Shown: positions 1 through 9,416 of the stretch, one piece after another | Numbering within the stretch: the first letter of the stretch is position 1 | Layout: every line of letters starts with the position of its first letter | From: Stutzerimonas stutzeri | GTDB taxonomy: Bacteria > Pseudomonadota > Gammaproteobacteria > Pseudomonadales > Pseudomonadaceae | NCBI RefSeq assembly: GCF_024448695.1 | Contig: NZ_JAMOHY010000020.1 | Location: 1 to 55,554 of the forward strand | Length of the DNA stretch: 55,554 bases | Direction of reading: 5' to 3' | Program-made: the position numbers and the translations under genes | Notes under the pieces: model-generated | The model's input: the letters and a program-made list of their open reading frames with translations, nothing else | Told to the model about the DNA's origin: nothing | Databases searched by the model: none

Positions 1-93
1 TGGATGACGCTCTTTTCATCCACCAATGGGGAGTCGTCTTGCTCTGGGGGCTCCTGCCCTCTGGTGGACAAGCTTCGCGTTGTCCACCCTACG
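1..93. repeat. Intergenic palindromic repeat (GTAGGGTGGA family), cut by window edge
   Basis: Two inverted pairs are visible: GGATGA...TCATCC near positions 2-20, and GTGGACA (64-70) pairing with TGTCCAC (81-87), followed by CCTACG. The same vocabulary (GTAGGGTGGA / TCCACCCTAC) recurs at 16695-16767 and 55416-55554. It lies just downstream of the topB stop codon and is probably a REP/MITE-like element; its left end lies outside the window. Confidence 0.6.
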
Positions 94-95
94 GC

Positions 96-2012
96 TCAAG
101 TACGCTTGGCAGTCTTTTTGGATGTGCCCTTGCGCTTTTTCTTCCAGGGCGTGGCCTTGCTGGCTGGATTCGGTGGGCCGGTGATGGACAGGCGCAGATC
201 GCGGCAGCGCTCCACCTGCTTGCGCATCCAGGCGGATTGCTTGGCAACGAACTCTTCCAGGCTCATCTCGCCGCTCTGCACCATATCCAGCGCCTGTTCC
301 CAGATCGCCGTGGTGCCGGGGTCGGCAATCGCCCGTGGTACCGCATCGATCAGGCTGAACGCCGCCGGGCTGGCCGCCAGCGCCTTGCCTTGTTTGCTCA
401 GATAACCGCGGTCCAGCAGCCCCTGGATGATGCCGGCGCGTGTCGCTTCGGTGCCGATGCCGGTGGTGTCTTTGAGTTTCTGCTTCAGGCGCGGGTCGTC
501 CACCAGCTTGGCGACGTTCTTCATCGCCTTGATCAGGTCGCCCTCGGTGAAGGGCTTGGGTGGCTGGGTCCAGAGGTCCTTCAGCGTCACGCCCGCCACC
601 GCGCAGTGCTGGCCTTGATGGAGCGTCGGCAATGCTTGCACAGGCGTGGGTTCGCGGCCCTTTGCCGGCGTCAGCGCTTCGGGCATGGCGCGCCGCCAGC
701 CGGATTCGACGATCACCTTGCCTACTGCTCTCAATGCTTGTCCGGCGCAGTCGAAATCCGCCTGGGTGCGGTCGTATTCGTGGTTGGGCAGAAACTGCGC
801 CAGATAGCGTGCGCGAATCAACGTATAGACAGACCGTTGCTTGCCCACCAATCGCGACAGGTCGGTGGCGGCGGCGGTGGGGATGATCCCGTGGTGGGCG
901 CTGACTTTCGCATCGTTCCAGGCCCGTGAGCGCCGCTGCGGCTGCAGCTGTTCGAGCAATGGGGCAATGCTCGGGTCGCTGCGGCCAAGGACGGCGATGA
1001 TCGACGGCGCCTCGCTGTGCTGGCTCAGCGGCAGGTAGCCGCAATCGCTGCGCGGGTAGGTGATCAGCTTGTGGGTTTCGTACAGCGCCTGGGCGATATC
1101 CAGGGTTTCCTGAGCGCCAAGGCCGAACTTCTTCGAGCAGATTTCCTGCAACGTGCCCAGATCGAAGGGCAGCGGCGGTGCCTCGCGCATGCGTTCGGTA
1201 CGTAGCTTGATGACCTCCGCATGGCTCGCCTGGCTGATGGCTTCCAGCGCTTGCTGGGCATGTGCCTGCTGAACGCAGCGACCTTGCTCGTCACACGTGT
1301 CGTCCTGGGCGCGCCACTGCGCGGTGAAGGGCATACCGTCGGCCTGCAACTGCACCTCGATGGCCCAGTAGGCCACCGGCACGAAGTCGGCGATGCTGCG
1401 GTCGCGGTCTACGACCAATCGCAGCGTCGGCGTCTGTACACGGCCCACCGGCAGTACGCCCTGATACCCTGACTGACGCCCGAGCAGGGTGAACAGTCGG
1501 CTCATGTTCATGCCGATCAGCCAGTCTGCGCGCGAGCGACCCAGCGCTGAATGATAAAGGTTGAAGGTTTCGGCACCAGGCTTGAGCGCCGTCAGCGCCT
1601 TGTGGATCGAGGCGTCGTCCAGCGCCGACAGCCAGAGCCGCTGGATCGGCCCGCGATAGCGGCAATGCTCGACCAGCTCGCGGGCGATCATCTCGCCTTC
1701 ACGGTCGGCATCGGTGGCGATGACCAGTTCGCCGGCCTCACTCAGCAGGCGCTTGACCGCCTTGAACTGGGACGCAGTCTTTGGCTTGACCTGCATCTTC
1801 CAGCGCTCGGGGATGATTGGCAGATCGCCCAGCACCCAGCGCTTGTAGCGGGTGTCGTAAGCATCGGGCGGCGCGGTTTCCAGCAGATGGCCGATGCACC
1901 AGGTCACCGTCACGCCAGGCCCGAGCCAGCAGCCGTCGCCACGCCGATTGGCGCCGAGCACCTTGGCAATGTCCTTGGCCTGGGAAGGTTTTTCGCAGAG
2001 AAACAGCCGCAT
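96..2012 (-). CDS. topB: DNA topoisomerase III (type IA)
   Basis: Type IA topoisomerase that cuts and rejoins one DNA strand through a 5'-phosphotyrosine, chiefly decatenating DNA. The N-terminus MRLFLCEKPSQAKDIA opens the TOPRIM domain, the acidic motif DADREGE is near residue 105, and the active-site tyrosine lies in LITYPRSD near residue 320. Length 638 residues, close to E. coli TopB (653). The tail is rich in Lys/Arg (PWKKKRKGTSKKTAKR) and shows no Cys4 zinc finger. I chose the ATG at 2012 because the family starts at MRLFL; an upstream in-frame start at 2036 would add eight unrelated residues. It lies upstream of the hemolysin-III gene's 3' side on the same strand with a 150-base gap, so it may have its own promoter. 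Confidence 0.96.
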   Translation of the reverse strand: MRLFLCEKPSQAKDIAKVLGANRRGDGCWLGPGVTVTWCIGHLLETAPPDAYDTRYKRWVLGDLPIIPERWKMQVKPKTASQFKAVKRLLSEAGELVIATDADREGEMIARELVEHCRYRGPIQRLWLSALDDASIHKALTALKPGAETFNLYHSALGRSRADWLIGMNMSRLFTLLGRQSGYQGVLPVGRVQTPTLRLVVDRDRSIADFVPVAYWAIEVQLQADGMPFTAQWRAQDDTCDEQGRCVQQAHAQQALEAISQASHAEVIKLRTERMREAPPLPFDLGTLQEICSKKFGLGAQETLDIAQALYETHKLITYPRSDCGYLPLSQHSEAPSIIAVLGRSDPSIAPLLEQLQPQRRSRAWNDAKVSAHHGIIPTAAATDLSRLVGKQRSVYTLIRARYLAQFLPNHEYDRTQADFDCAGQALRAVGKVIVESGWRRAMPEALTPAKGREPTPVQALPTLHQGQHCAVAGVTLKDLWTQPPKPFTEGDLIKAMKNVAKLVDDPRLKQKLKDTTGIGTEATRAGIIQGLLDRGYLSKQGKALAASPAAFSLIDAVPRAIADPGTTAIWEQALDMVQSGEMSLEEFVAKQSAWMRKQVERCRDLRLSITGPPNPASKATPWKKKRKGTSKKTAKRT

Positions 2013-2160
2013 CGCCGTCAGAGTCCTGTATCGCAATGCAGCATAGGATGCGCAGCGGAGAGACTTCAGGCAATCTTTATCTGGATGGATGTACAGTTAA
2101 TGGCTGTTGACGCCCCTTAGGGCTGAATGCGTTCGGTCAACCGGTCCTTGGCCTGAGGCG

Positions 2161-2778
2161 CTAGACCACATACCCCGCAATCGCCACGAAATGCAGCAGG
2201 CTGCCGGCGATTACGAACAGGTGCCAGATGCCGTGCCAGTGGCGGAAACGCTGGTCGTAGGCGTAGAAGATGATGCCCACCGTGTAGAGCACGCCACCGG
2301 CCGCAAGCCAAGCGAAGCCTGCTCCACCAAGCGCCGCGATCAGCGGCTTGACCGCCACCAGCACGATCCAGCCCATTACGGCATAGATGACCAACGACAG
2401 CACCCGTGCTTCGGAGCGTGGCTTGATCTCTTGAAGCATGCCGATGATGGTCAGACTCCAGACGATGCCGAACAACCACCAGCCCCAGCTGCCGCGCAGG
2501 GTGACGAGGCAGAAGGGCGTGTAGCTGCCCGCGATCAGCAGGTAGATCGACAGGTGATCGAGCTTCTGCATGATCACCTTCGTCCGTCCACGCAGGCTGT
2601 GGTACAGCGTCGAAGAGCTGTACAGCAGCACCAGCGTGAAGCCATAAATTGCCACGCTGACGGTTTTCATCAGGTCGCCGCTCATGGCAGCGAGCACCAG
2701 CAGCCAGACGCTGCCGATAAGGGCCAGCACACCGCCGGTCAGGTGTGTCCAGGCGTTGAGTTTTTCCCCGTGATACAT
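2161..2778 (-). CDS. Hemolysin III / YqfA (PAQR-type) membrane protein
   Basis: Seven-helix inner-membrane protein of the HlyIII/PAQR superfamily, 205 residues, the usual family length. Visible family motifs are STLYHS near residue 57, DHLSIYLLIAGSYTPF near 74-89, and the C-terminal HWHGIWHLFVIAGSLLHF carrying the conserved histidines thought to bind a metal. Role in Pseudomonas is unsettled: bacterial members are linked to membrane energetics and lipid homeostasis, and the hemolysin name comes from a Bacillus member. It follows the DUF4197 gene by only 14 bases on the same strand, so the two are probably cotranscribed. Confidence 0.9.
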   Translation of the reverse strand: MYHGEKLNAWTHLTGGVLALIGSVWLLVLAAMSGDLMKTVSVAIYGFTLVLLYSSSTLYHSLRGRTKVIMQKLDHLSIYLLIAGSYTPFCLVTLRGSWGWWLFGIVWSLTIIGMLQEIKPRSEARVLSLVIYAVMGWIVLVAVKPLIAALGGAGFAWLAAGGVLYTVGIIFYAYDQRFRHWHGIWHLFVIAGSLLHFVAIAGYVV

Positions 2779-2792
2779 CGCGGCCGAAATCC

Positions 2793-3479
2793 TCAGTTTC
2801 CTGTCAGAACCCCGAACACCTTCTTGGCCATGCTGGTGGCCGCTTGTGCCGGATTCTGGCGAATGCTTGCTTCCTGTTCGGCGATGACCGCGAACAGGCC
2901 GTCCAGCGCCTGTTCGGCCACGTAACCTTCGATGCTGCCGTACCTGGAGTCGACCGCGCCGAGCCCCGAGGCCTTGGCGGCAATGGCGTTGTACTGCTGG
3001 GCAACGCCGACCTGATCGGTGGCCTGCTTGATGATGGGCATGAACCGCTCGCGAATCTGGTCGCGGCTGGTCTTGTTCAGGTATTGCGTCGCCGAATCGT
3101 CACCGCCGGCGAGAATGCCCTTGGCGTCGGCTACGGTCATCTTTTTCACGGCATCCAGCAACAGCTCCTGAGCTTGGGGCACGGCGGCTTCGGCAGCCCG
3201 GTTCATGCCGTCTTCCAGGGCTTCTACCTGCGAGCCCATGCCCATCATTTTCAGCATGCGCGAGGCCTTGCCGATGTTGCCCGGCAATTCGATGCGCCGC
3301 TGCGGATCACTGCTGAAACCGCCCGGTTTTCCGAGTTGCTGCACGGCGACTTTGGCGCCTTGGCTCAGGGCATCCTTGAGGCCGGCGTTGGCGTCGCCCT
3401 GGCTGAGATCGGACAGCGAAAGCGCAAAGGCGCTGGCGGACAGCATGAGGCCGGCGATAACGGTTGAGATGCGAAGCAT
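2793..3479 (-). CDS. DUF4197 periplasmic protein
   Basis: Conserved protein of unknown function, 228 residues. The N-terminus MLRISTVIAGLMLSASAFA is a clear Sec signal peptide with a cleavage site near ALS at residues 18-20, so the mature protein is likely periplasmic. The remainder is predicted helical and matches the DUF4197 pattern (LDGLFAVIAEQEASIRQNP near the end). The start at 3479 is preceded by a GGAGG box at good spacing; the frame stays open upstream to 3572 but that extension would bury the signal peptide. It is 14 bases upstream of the HlyIII gene and back-to-tail with the AraC gene. Confidence 0.88.
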   Translation of the reverse strand: MLRISTVIAGLMLSASAFALSLSDLSQGDANAGLKDALSQGAKVAVQQLGKPGGFSSDPQRRIELPGNIGKASRMLKMMGMGSQVEALEDGMNRAAEAAVPQAQELLLDAVKKMTVADAKGILAGGDDSATQYLNKTSRDQIRERFMPIIKQATDQVGVAQQYNAIAAKASGLGAVDSRYGSIEGYVAEQALDGLFAVIAEQEASIRQNPAQAATSMAKKVFGVLTGN

Positions 3480-3510
3480 GGGGCAATCCTCCGAGATGAT
3501 GACGTCGAGC

Positions 3511-4533
3511 TTAGCAAGAAGCATCCGACAGCGTCTGCCGCGCAGAATCCTTGCGCCAGTGTTGCGGTGCAACGCCGCTCCAGCGCTTGAAGGCGCGGGA
3601 AAAGGCCGTCTCGTCGGCGTAGCCGAGGTTCAGCGCAAGGTCGGTGATCGATTGAGCGGACAGGCGCAGCTGCTGGCGCGCCTCGGCATAGCGAACCTCA
3701 TCGAGCAACCCGCGAAAGGTCTGCCCCTGCTTTTGCAGCGCCATCTGCAGACTGCGCGGATGCTGGCCTAGCAGACGCGCAACCACCTCCAGCCGGGCCT
3801 CGCCGGTGGACAGAATCGATTGCAGGACGTAGCGGATCTGCTCGGTGATATCGGCAGGCAGATGCTGGCTGAAACGGTATTGCTCAATCAGGTGTGACTT
3901 GAGCTGGCTGCGCTGTTCCAACGGGCGCAGCGTGAAGATATCGGCGCCCGTCACGAAGCCGCTGCAGGGCTGCTCGAACAGCACCGGACAGGAAAAGACG
4001 CGTGAATAGTCTTGTGCCTCACTCAGCGCCGCGTGGCCGATCAGCAGTTGGCGCGGTTGCCATTCGGCACCGAACAGCCCTGCCATGGTGCGTTGGGTGA
4101 CCGCGAGACCAAGCTCGCGCAGCTGACGCAGATCGACAGGTTCCTGCAGTTGCAAGCGGTATTCGACACGCAGCTGCTCACCCGCGGCCTCCACGTGCAG
4201 GGAAATACCCTGGGCATGCAGATGCACGTATTGCTGGGTGAGCTTGAGCACTTCGGCAAAGCTGTCCGCCTGGGCCAGCAGCAGACCGAATGGGCCGAGC
4301 ACCAGGTAGTCGTGATATTCGCTTAATTGCAGGCCGAAGCTGGGCGCGGGGCCTTCAACGGCAGCCAGGTTGAGTGCCCTGGCGAAGCTTGCGTAAGGCA
4401 CATACAGATCGGGGCGGCGCAACACCAGCGGATCGAGGTCGCAGCGGCGCAATAGCTCATGAGCGTTCAGACCGTAGCGGCGGCAGAGGCTGTCGAAGCC
4501 GATGAATACGGCACTGCGGGCGATCTGGGTCAT
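3511..4533 (-). CDS. AraC-family transcriptional regulator with arabinose-binding-type N domain
   Basis: Predicted DNA-binding regulator, 340 residues. Residues about 20-200 match the Arabinose_bd type of N-terminal domain found in OruR/CdhR-like Pseudomonas regulators. Residues about 235-335 form the double helix-turn-helix: the second helix region holds SITDLALNLGYADETAFSRA followed by FKRWSGVAPQHWRK, the AraC signature. I chose the ATG at 4533 (MTQIARSAVFIGFDSL); an earlier in-frame start at 4617 would run into a palindromic repeat. It is divergent from the FAD/ThDP/FMN operon that starts at 4764, and the 230-base shared upstream region makes it the likely regulator of that operon. The inducer is unknown. 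Confidence 0.92.
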   Translation of the reverse strand: MTQIARSAVFIGFDSLCRRYGLNAHELLRRCDLDPLVLRRPDLYVPYASFARALNLAAVEGPAPSFGLQLSEYHDYLVLGPFGLLLAQADSFAEVLKLTQQYVHLHAQGISLHVEAAGEQLRVEYRLQLQEPVDLRQLRELGLAVTQRTMAGLFGAEWQPRQLLIGHAALSEAQDYSRVFSCPVLFEQPCSGFVTGADIFTLRPLEQRSQLKSHLIEQYRFSQHLPADITEQIRYVLQSILSTGEARLEVVARLLGQHPRSLQMALQKQGQTFRGLLDEVRYAEARQQLRLSAQSITDLALNLGYADETAFSRAFKRWSGVAPQHWRKDSARQTLSDASC

Positions 4534-4567
4534 GCAAATGGCCTGGGTGAAAGGGGTGGTAGGCAGC

Positions 4568-4618
4568 TGTGGAGGTGGCTTTAGCCGCGAAAGCTCGCGA
4601 ATGAATTCGCCTTCCACA
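4568..4618. repeat. Short REP-like palindrome
   Basis: The element opens with TGTGGAGG and closes with CCTTCCACA, with GGCTTTAGCCGCGAA and TCGCGAATGAATTCGCC inside, the pattern of Pseudomonas extragenic palindromes. It sits in the AraC/FAD-operon divergent region, 35 bases upstream of the AraC start. Confidence 0.55.
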
Positions 4619-4763
4619 AGACTGGGATGGCATCAGCAGCGCGCCTTATTTCGTGCCTGTCATTCGTAATATGTCAACTTTTCCTTCGTGAAAAGACAGG
4701 CCTGAATCGACATGCTTGCCTAATCTGCTCATCACTATCGTTGCATTCGCCAGGAGGCCCGGC

Positions 4764-6404
4764 ATGAGCGTTGCCCGTCATCATTATGAAACTCTGGTGA
4801 TTGGAGCCGGGCTGGCAGGTATCAGCACGGCGCTGGAACTGCTCGACCAGGGGCGCGATGTGCTGCTGCTCGATGCCGCACCGCGTAGTCAGTGTGGTGG
4901 GCAGGCTAATGATGCCTTCGGCGGCATGCTGTTTTGTGGAACGCCGGAGCAGCGGCGCAACAAGGTGCAGGATTCGCCGCAGTTGCTGCTCGAAGACTGG
5001 CTGCGCGTGGCCGCCTTCGAGCCTGATGACGTCTGGGGGCTGCGCTGGGCGCAGATGTATGCCCAGCGCAACAAGGCGGACGTCTACGACTGGCTACGCG
5101 AGCGTGGAGTGCGTTTCTTCCCGGCGGTGCAATGGGTGGAGCGCGGCAATTTCGGTGATGGCAACTCGCTGCCGCGCTACCACGTGGCCTGGGGCTGCGG
5201 TCGCGGGATCGCCCAGACCCTGGCCAGACAGATGTTCGAGCATGCCGGACGAGGGCGATTGAGCTGTCTGTTTGAGCACCGGGTGCTGGGGCTGGAGACG
5301 CGCAACGGCGCGGTGGTGGGCTGCCACGGTCGCAGCAGCGCAGGTGATTTTCAGATCGAAGCCGAGCATGTGGTGGTGTGCAGCGGTGGCATCAATGGTG
5401 ACTTGGTCAAGGTGCGCCAGCACTGGGACCCGCTCTACGGTCCGTATCCTGAAAACATCCTCAACGGCACCGACCCGCGTGCGAATGGCGCACTGCATGA
5501 GCAGGTTCAGACAGCCGGTGGCCAGGTGGTCAAGCTTGGGCGGATGTGGAACTACGCCGCCGGTATTGCTCATCCCGAGCCGCAGTATCCGCAACATGGT
5601 CTGAGTCTGATTCCGTCACGCTCGGCGCTGTGGCTCGATGCCACGGGACAGCGGATCGGGCCGCAGCCTCTGGTAGGCGGTTTCGATACCCATGATCAGT
5701 GCAAGCGCATCGGTCATCTGCCTGGCCAGTACGGCTGGCAGGTGTTGAACTGGCGCATCGCGATCAAGGAAATGGCCATTTCCGGTACTGACAGCAATCC
5801 GCACTTTCGCGACGGAAAGTGGCTGCGCCTGCTGTGGCAGCTCGTCACTGGCAACCGCGAGCTGGTGCGCTGGATGACTGAGCGCTGCCCCGATGTGCTG
5901 ACGGCCGAGACGCTGCCACAACTGGCCGGCAAGATGGCGGCGCTGGCCGGCGATGACCTGCTCGATCCGAAACTGCTGGACGCCGCGGTGCAGCGCTACG
6001 ACGCCGGTATCCGTCGCGGCCCGGCGCTGTACAACGACGAGCAGTTGCGCCGCCTGCAGCAGTTGCGCCAATGGCGCAGCGACCGTCTGCGTACCTGCCG
6101 TCCACAGCCTGTTCTCGATCCCAGGGCTGGCCCGCTGATCGCCATCCGCACCCGGTTGATCAGCCGCAAGAGCATGGGCGGGATGCTCACCGACCTGGAT
6201 TCGCGGGTGCTGGATGCTCAAGGCCAACCGGTGCCGGGGCTCTATGCTGCAGGTGAGGCTGCAGGTTTCGGCGGCGGGGGGATCAGTGGCATCCGTTCGC
6301 TGGAAGGCACCTTTTTGTCCAACTGCATCCTCAATGGGCGCCGCGCCGCACAGGCTATCGCCGGCGTACCGAGCCACTCACAAGAACAAGGAACATACCC
6401 ATGA
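4764..6404 (+). CDS. FAD-dependent oxidoreductase (FAD_binding_2 / fumarate-reductase flavoprotein type)
   Basis: Flavoprotein of 546 residues. The N-terminus has a Rossmann FAD-binding motif (VIGAGLAGISTALELL, about residues 12-27) followed by an acidic strand end. The C-terminus has the second FAD-contact segment GLYAAGEAAGFGGGGISG near residue 495. This layout is that of FAD_binding_2 enzymes such as fumarate reductase, 3-ketosteroid dehydrogenase and their relatives, which add or remove hydrogen across a C-C bond; the substrate cannot be read from sequence. The ATG at 4764 follows a GGAGG box eight bases upstream. Its stop overlaps the next gene's ATG (ATGA), so it is the first gene of a coupled operon with the ThDP and FMN enzymes. 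Confidence 0.88.
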   Translation: MSVARHHYETLVIGAGLAGISTALELLDQGRDVLLLDAAPRSQCGGQANDAFGGMLFCGTPEQRRNKVQDSPQLLLEDWLRVAAFEPDDVWGLRWAQMYAQRNKADVYDWLRERGVRFFPAVQWVERGNFGDGNSLPRYHVAWGCGRGIAQTLARQMFEHAGRGRLSCLFEHRVLGLETRNGAVVGCHGRSSAGDFQIEAEHVVVCSGGINGDLVKVRQHWDPLYGPYPENILNGTDPRANGALHEQVQTAGGQVVKLGRMWNYAAGIAHPEPQYPQHGLSLIPSRSALWLDATGQRIGPQPLVGGFDTHDQCKRIGHLPGQYGWQVLNWRIAIKEMAISGTDSNPHFRDGKWLRLLWQLVTGNRELVRWMTERCPDVLTAETLPQLAGKMAALAGDDLLDPKLLDAAVQRYDAGIRRGPALYNDEQLRRLQQLRQWRSDRLRTCRPQPVLDPRAGPLIAIRTRLISRKSMGGMLTDLDSRVLDAQGQPVPGLYAAGEAAGFGGGGISGIRSLEGTFLSNCILNGRRAAQAIAGVPSHSQEQGTYP

Positions 6405-8131
6405 AGAAAACCGGCGCCGCACTGGCACGTTTTGCTCTGGAGCAACTGGGCGTCAGCCATACCTTCGGCATTCCAGGGGTACACAACACTGAGCTGTACG
6501 ACGAGCTTAATGCCTCGGAGAGCATCCAGCCGGTGCTGGTGACCCACGAGTGCGGTGCAGCCTTCATGGCTGATGCCTTCAGTCGCACCGGGTCGAGCAT
6601 CGGCACTCTGGTGATCGTGCCGGCCGCCGGCGTCACCCACGCGGCGAGCGGCATTGGTGAGGCGGGGCTGGACGGCATTCCCATGCTGATCATTTCCGGC
6701 GGTATACACAGCGAAAGCGGTCGGCGCTACCAGCTGCATGATATCGACCAGCACGCGCTGCTGGCCCCCATCACCAAGGCGACTTTCCGCATCCTCAGCC
6801 ATGCCGAGGTGATCCCCACGCTGTACCAGGCCTACCGCATCGCTACCGGCGGCGAGCCGGGTCCGGTGTTCGTCGAGCTGCCCTACAACATTGGCAACTT
6901 CCTTGGTGAGGTTGCCGGGATGCCGGCCTTCGTTGCCGAACCTGTGGTCCCCAGCCATGACCCTGCGCAATTGCGCGAAGCGGCGCGTCTGCTGGTCAAT
7001 GCGCGCCAGCCTGGCTTGTTCCTCGGCTGGGGTGCAATGGGTGCGCAGGCGGAACTGATCCAGCTGGCCGAGCTGCTCGGTGCGCCGGTCTGCACCACGC
7101 TACAGGGGCTCAGCGCCTTTCCCGCCACGCATCCGCTGCATGTCGGTATGGGCTTCGGCGAGTACGCGGTACCGGCGGCGGCCAATGCCTTCGCCAGCTG
7201 CGATTGCCTGCTGGCAGTCGGCACGCGCTTCGCCGAGATTCCCACGGGCAGCTACAGCATGCCGGTGCCGGACAACCTGATTCACCTGGACATCAATCCG
7301 CAGGTGTTTGATGCCAACTATCCCACGCGAGTGGCGATAGCTGGTCCCTCCGAGCAGCTGGTTCCCGCCTTGCTGGCTGAAGTCCGGGCCTTGCGCAGCG
7401 AATTGACGAGCGGCCCGCTGGCAGGGCGAATTGCCGACGACAAGGCCGCCTATCTCAAACAATGGCTGCAACATGATAGCGGCACGCGGGTGAATCCGGC
7501 GGTCTTCTGCCAGGCGCTGCGCGAGCAACTGAACGATGAGGCCATCGTGGTGGCCGACGACGGCAACCACACCTTCCTGCTGGCCGAGCTGCTGCCGATC
7601 CATGGCCCGCGCGGCTTTATTTCGCCCAGCGACTTCAATGCCATGGGCTACTGCGTGCCGGGGATGATCGGCGCCAAGCTGGCCAACCCTTCGCGCCAGG
7701 TGGTGGGTGTGGTGGGCGATGGCGCGCTACGCATGACGGGTCTTGAACTGATCACCGCCAGCAGCCTGGGGCTGGATCTGGTGCTGTTCGTATTCAACGA
7801 CGGCGAGCTCTCGCAGATCGCTCAGGCGCAGGAAATTCCCTACAACCGCAAGACCTGTACGGTGCTGCAACCGCTCAATCTGGCGGCACTGGCCGAGGCC
7901 ACGGGTGCTGCCTTCGTCACCATCGAAAACAATGACCAGTGTGTGGACGGTATCGCACGGGCGATGGCGCTGGCAGGCGAGGGCAGGCCGGTGCTGGTGG
8001 ATGTGCGTATCGACTACAGCAAGCGCACGCGTTTCACCGAGGGTGTGGTCAAGGCCACGCTCAAGCGCTTCACGCCGCGTGACAAGGTGCGGGTAGTGAG
8101 CCGGGCGTTATGGCGCAGAGTGACCGGTTGA
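6401..8131 (+). CDS. Thiamine-diphosphate-dependent enzyme (acetolactate synthase / benzoylformate decarboxylase superfamily)
   Basis: ThDP enzyme of 576 residues with the three-domain layout: PYR domain (about 1-170) with the activating Glu in THECGAAF near residue 50, a central domain (about 190-320), and the PP domain (about 360-530) with the Mg-ThDP motif starting GDGALRMTG and ending FND. Members include acetolactate synthase, benzoylformate decarboxylase and oxalyl-CoA decarboxylase. No small subunit gene is nearby, which argues against biosynthetic acetolactate synthase. Because it is coupled between an FAD enzyme and an FMN 2-hydroxy-acid dehydrogenase, I infer a catabolic 2-keto-acid decarboxylase or lyase; the substrate is unknown. 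Confidence 0.85.
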   Translation: MKKTGAALARFALEQLGVSHTFGIPGVHNTELYDELNASESIQPVLVTHECGAAFMADAFSRTGSSIGTLVIVPAAGVTHAASGIGEAGLDGIPMLIISGGIHSESGRRYQLHDIDQHALLAPITKATFRILSHAEVIPTLYQAYRIATGGEPGPVFVELPYNIGNFLGEVAGMPAFVAEPVVPSHDPAQLREAARLLVNARQPGLFLGWGAMGAQAELIQLAELLGAPVCTTLQGLSAFPATHPLHVGMGFGEYAVPAAANAFASCDCLLAVGTRFAEIPTGSYSMPVPDNLIHLDINPQVFDANYPTRVAIAGPSEQLVPALLAEVRALRSELTSGPLAGRIADDKAAYLKQWLQHDSGTRVNPAVFCQALREQLNDEAIVVADDGNHTFLLAELLPIHGPRGFISPSDFNAMGYCVPGMIGAKLANPSRQVVGVVGDGALRMTGLELITASSLGLDLVLFVFNDGELSQIAQAQEIPYNRKTCTVLQPLNLAALAEATGAAFVTIENNDQCVDGIARAMALAGEGRPVLVDVRIDYSKRTRFTEGVVKATLKRFTPRDKVRVVSRALWRRVTG

Positions 8132-8143
8132 GGATGCCGCCCT

Positions 8144-9298
8144 ATGAAACTCGCCTTCGATTGCATGGCTGCCAGCTGCGAGGACTATCGACACCTGGCC
8201 GAGCGCCGTCTGCCGCGCTTTCTGTTCGATTACATCGACGGCGGGGCGGGTGATGAGCACACGCTGGTCGCCAACTGTCGGGACTTCCAGCGCCTGCATT
8301 TGCGCCAGCGGGTGCTGTGCGATGTGGAGGGACCCGATACGCGCTGCGAGCTGATCGGCCAGGCGGCGAGCATGCCCCTGGCCCTCGCGCCGCTGGGTAT
8401 GGCGGGACTCTATGCGTGGCGCGGCGAGGTTCAGGCTGCGCGCGCGGCTGCGACTGCCGGAGTTCCCTTCGCTCTGTCCACTGTCGGTATCTGCCCGGTG
8501 GCCGAGGTGCATGCGGCCAGTGCGCAACCATGCTGGTTCCAGCTCTACATGTTGCGCGACCGTGAGGCGGTGCTGGGCTTGCTGCAGCAGGCCCGTGCCA
8601 ACGGCTGTGACACCCTGCTGTTCACCGTCGACTTGCCTGTTGCCGGGATACGTCGGCGCGACATCCGCAACGGTATGCTCGACGGCTCCTGGCGCGGCAA
8701 GCTCGCCAAGGCCGCACAACTGGCACAGCGCCCCGGCTGGCTGCTGGATGTGGGTATGCGCGGCAAGCCGCATCACTTCGGCAACCTTGCCGATCAAGTC
8801 GCCAATCCCAACGACTTGCGCGCCTTCAAGGCCTGGCTGGATGCGCAATTCGACCCCCGCGTGACTTGGCGCGATATCCGCTGGCTGCGCGAACAGTGGA
8901 AGGGCAAGTTGATCCTCAAGGGTATTCTGGAGCCGCATGACGCACTGCAGGCGCTGGATAGCGGGGCTGATGGCATCGTGCTGTCCAATCACGGCGGTCG
9001 GCAGCTGGACGGTGTGGCCTCTAGCATCCGCCAATTGCCAGCGGTGGCCAGGGCGCTCGATCAGCGCCTGCCGATCCTGCTCGACGGCGGCATCCGCAGC
9101 GGCGTGGACATCCTCAAGGCGCTGGCCCTGGGGGCACAGGGTGTCATGATCGGTCGCCCATGGGCCTGGGCACTGGCTGCCGGAGGCGAAGCGGCTGTGG
9201 CGCGACTGCTGGCCAGCCTGCAACGTGAGCTTGCGGTGGCCATGGCACTGAGTGGGGTGAACAGTCTGGAAAAGATCAATGACAATCTGGTGGACTGA
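8144..9298 (+). CDS. FMN-dependent alpha-hydroxy-acid dehydrogenase (LldD/MdlB-like)
   Basis: Oxidises an (S)-2-hydroxy acid to the 2-keto acid using FMN; family members include L-lactate dehydrogenase LldD, mandelate dehydrogenase MdlB and glycolate oxidase. At 384 residues it aligns by eye along its whole length with E. coli LldD. The visible landmarks are FLFDYIDGGAGDEHT (residues about 27-41), LALAPLGMAGLYAWRGE, WFQLYMLRDRE, LILKGILEPHDA, and the active-site SNHGGRQLDG containing the catalytic His and Arg. The gene follows the ThDP gene by 12 bases with a GAGGA box. True L-lactate specificity is uncertain; the operon partner suggests another hydroxy acid. Confidence 0.88.
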   Translation: MKLAFDCMAASCEDYRHLAERRLPRFLFDYIDGGAGDEHTLVANCRDFQRLHLRQRVLCDVEGPDTRCELIGQAASMPLALAPLGMAGLYAWRGEVQAARAAATAGVPFALSTVGICPVAEVHAASAQPCWFQLYMLRDREAVLGLLQQARANGCDTLLFTVDLPVAGIRRRDIRNGMLDGSWRGKLAKAAQLAQRPGWLLDVGMRGKPHHFGNLADQVANPNDLRAFKAWLDAQFDPRVTWRDIRWLREQWKGKLILKGILEPHDALQALDSGADGIVLSNHGGRQLDGVASSIRQLPAVARALDQRLPILLDGGIRSGVDILKALALGAQGVMIGRPWAWALAAGGEAAVARLLASLQRELAVAMALSGVNSLEKINDNLVD

Positions 9299-9416
9299 CG
9301 TTGAGCGGTTCACTGGCTGTGTTTCGAGGGGCTGCCAGGTCCGTTACTGCAACCGCTAGAAGCAGTAGCAGGGCCGAGGGAAACCTTGAGTGGGCCTTGT
9401 GATCTTGTAAAACAAA

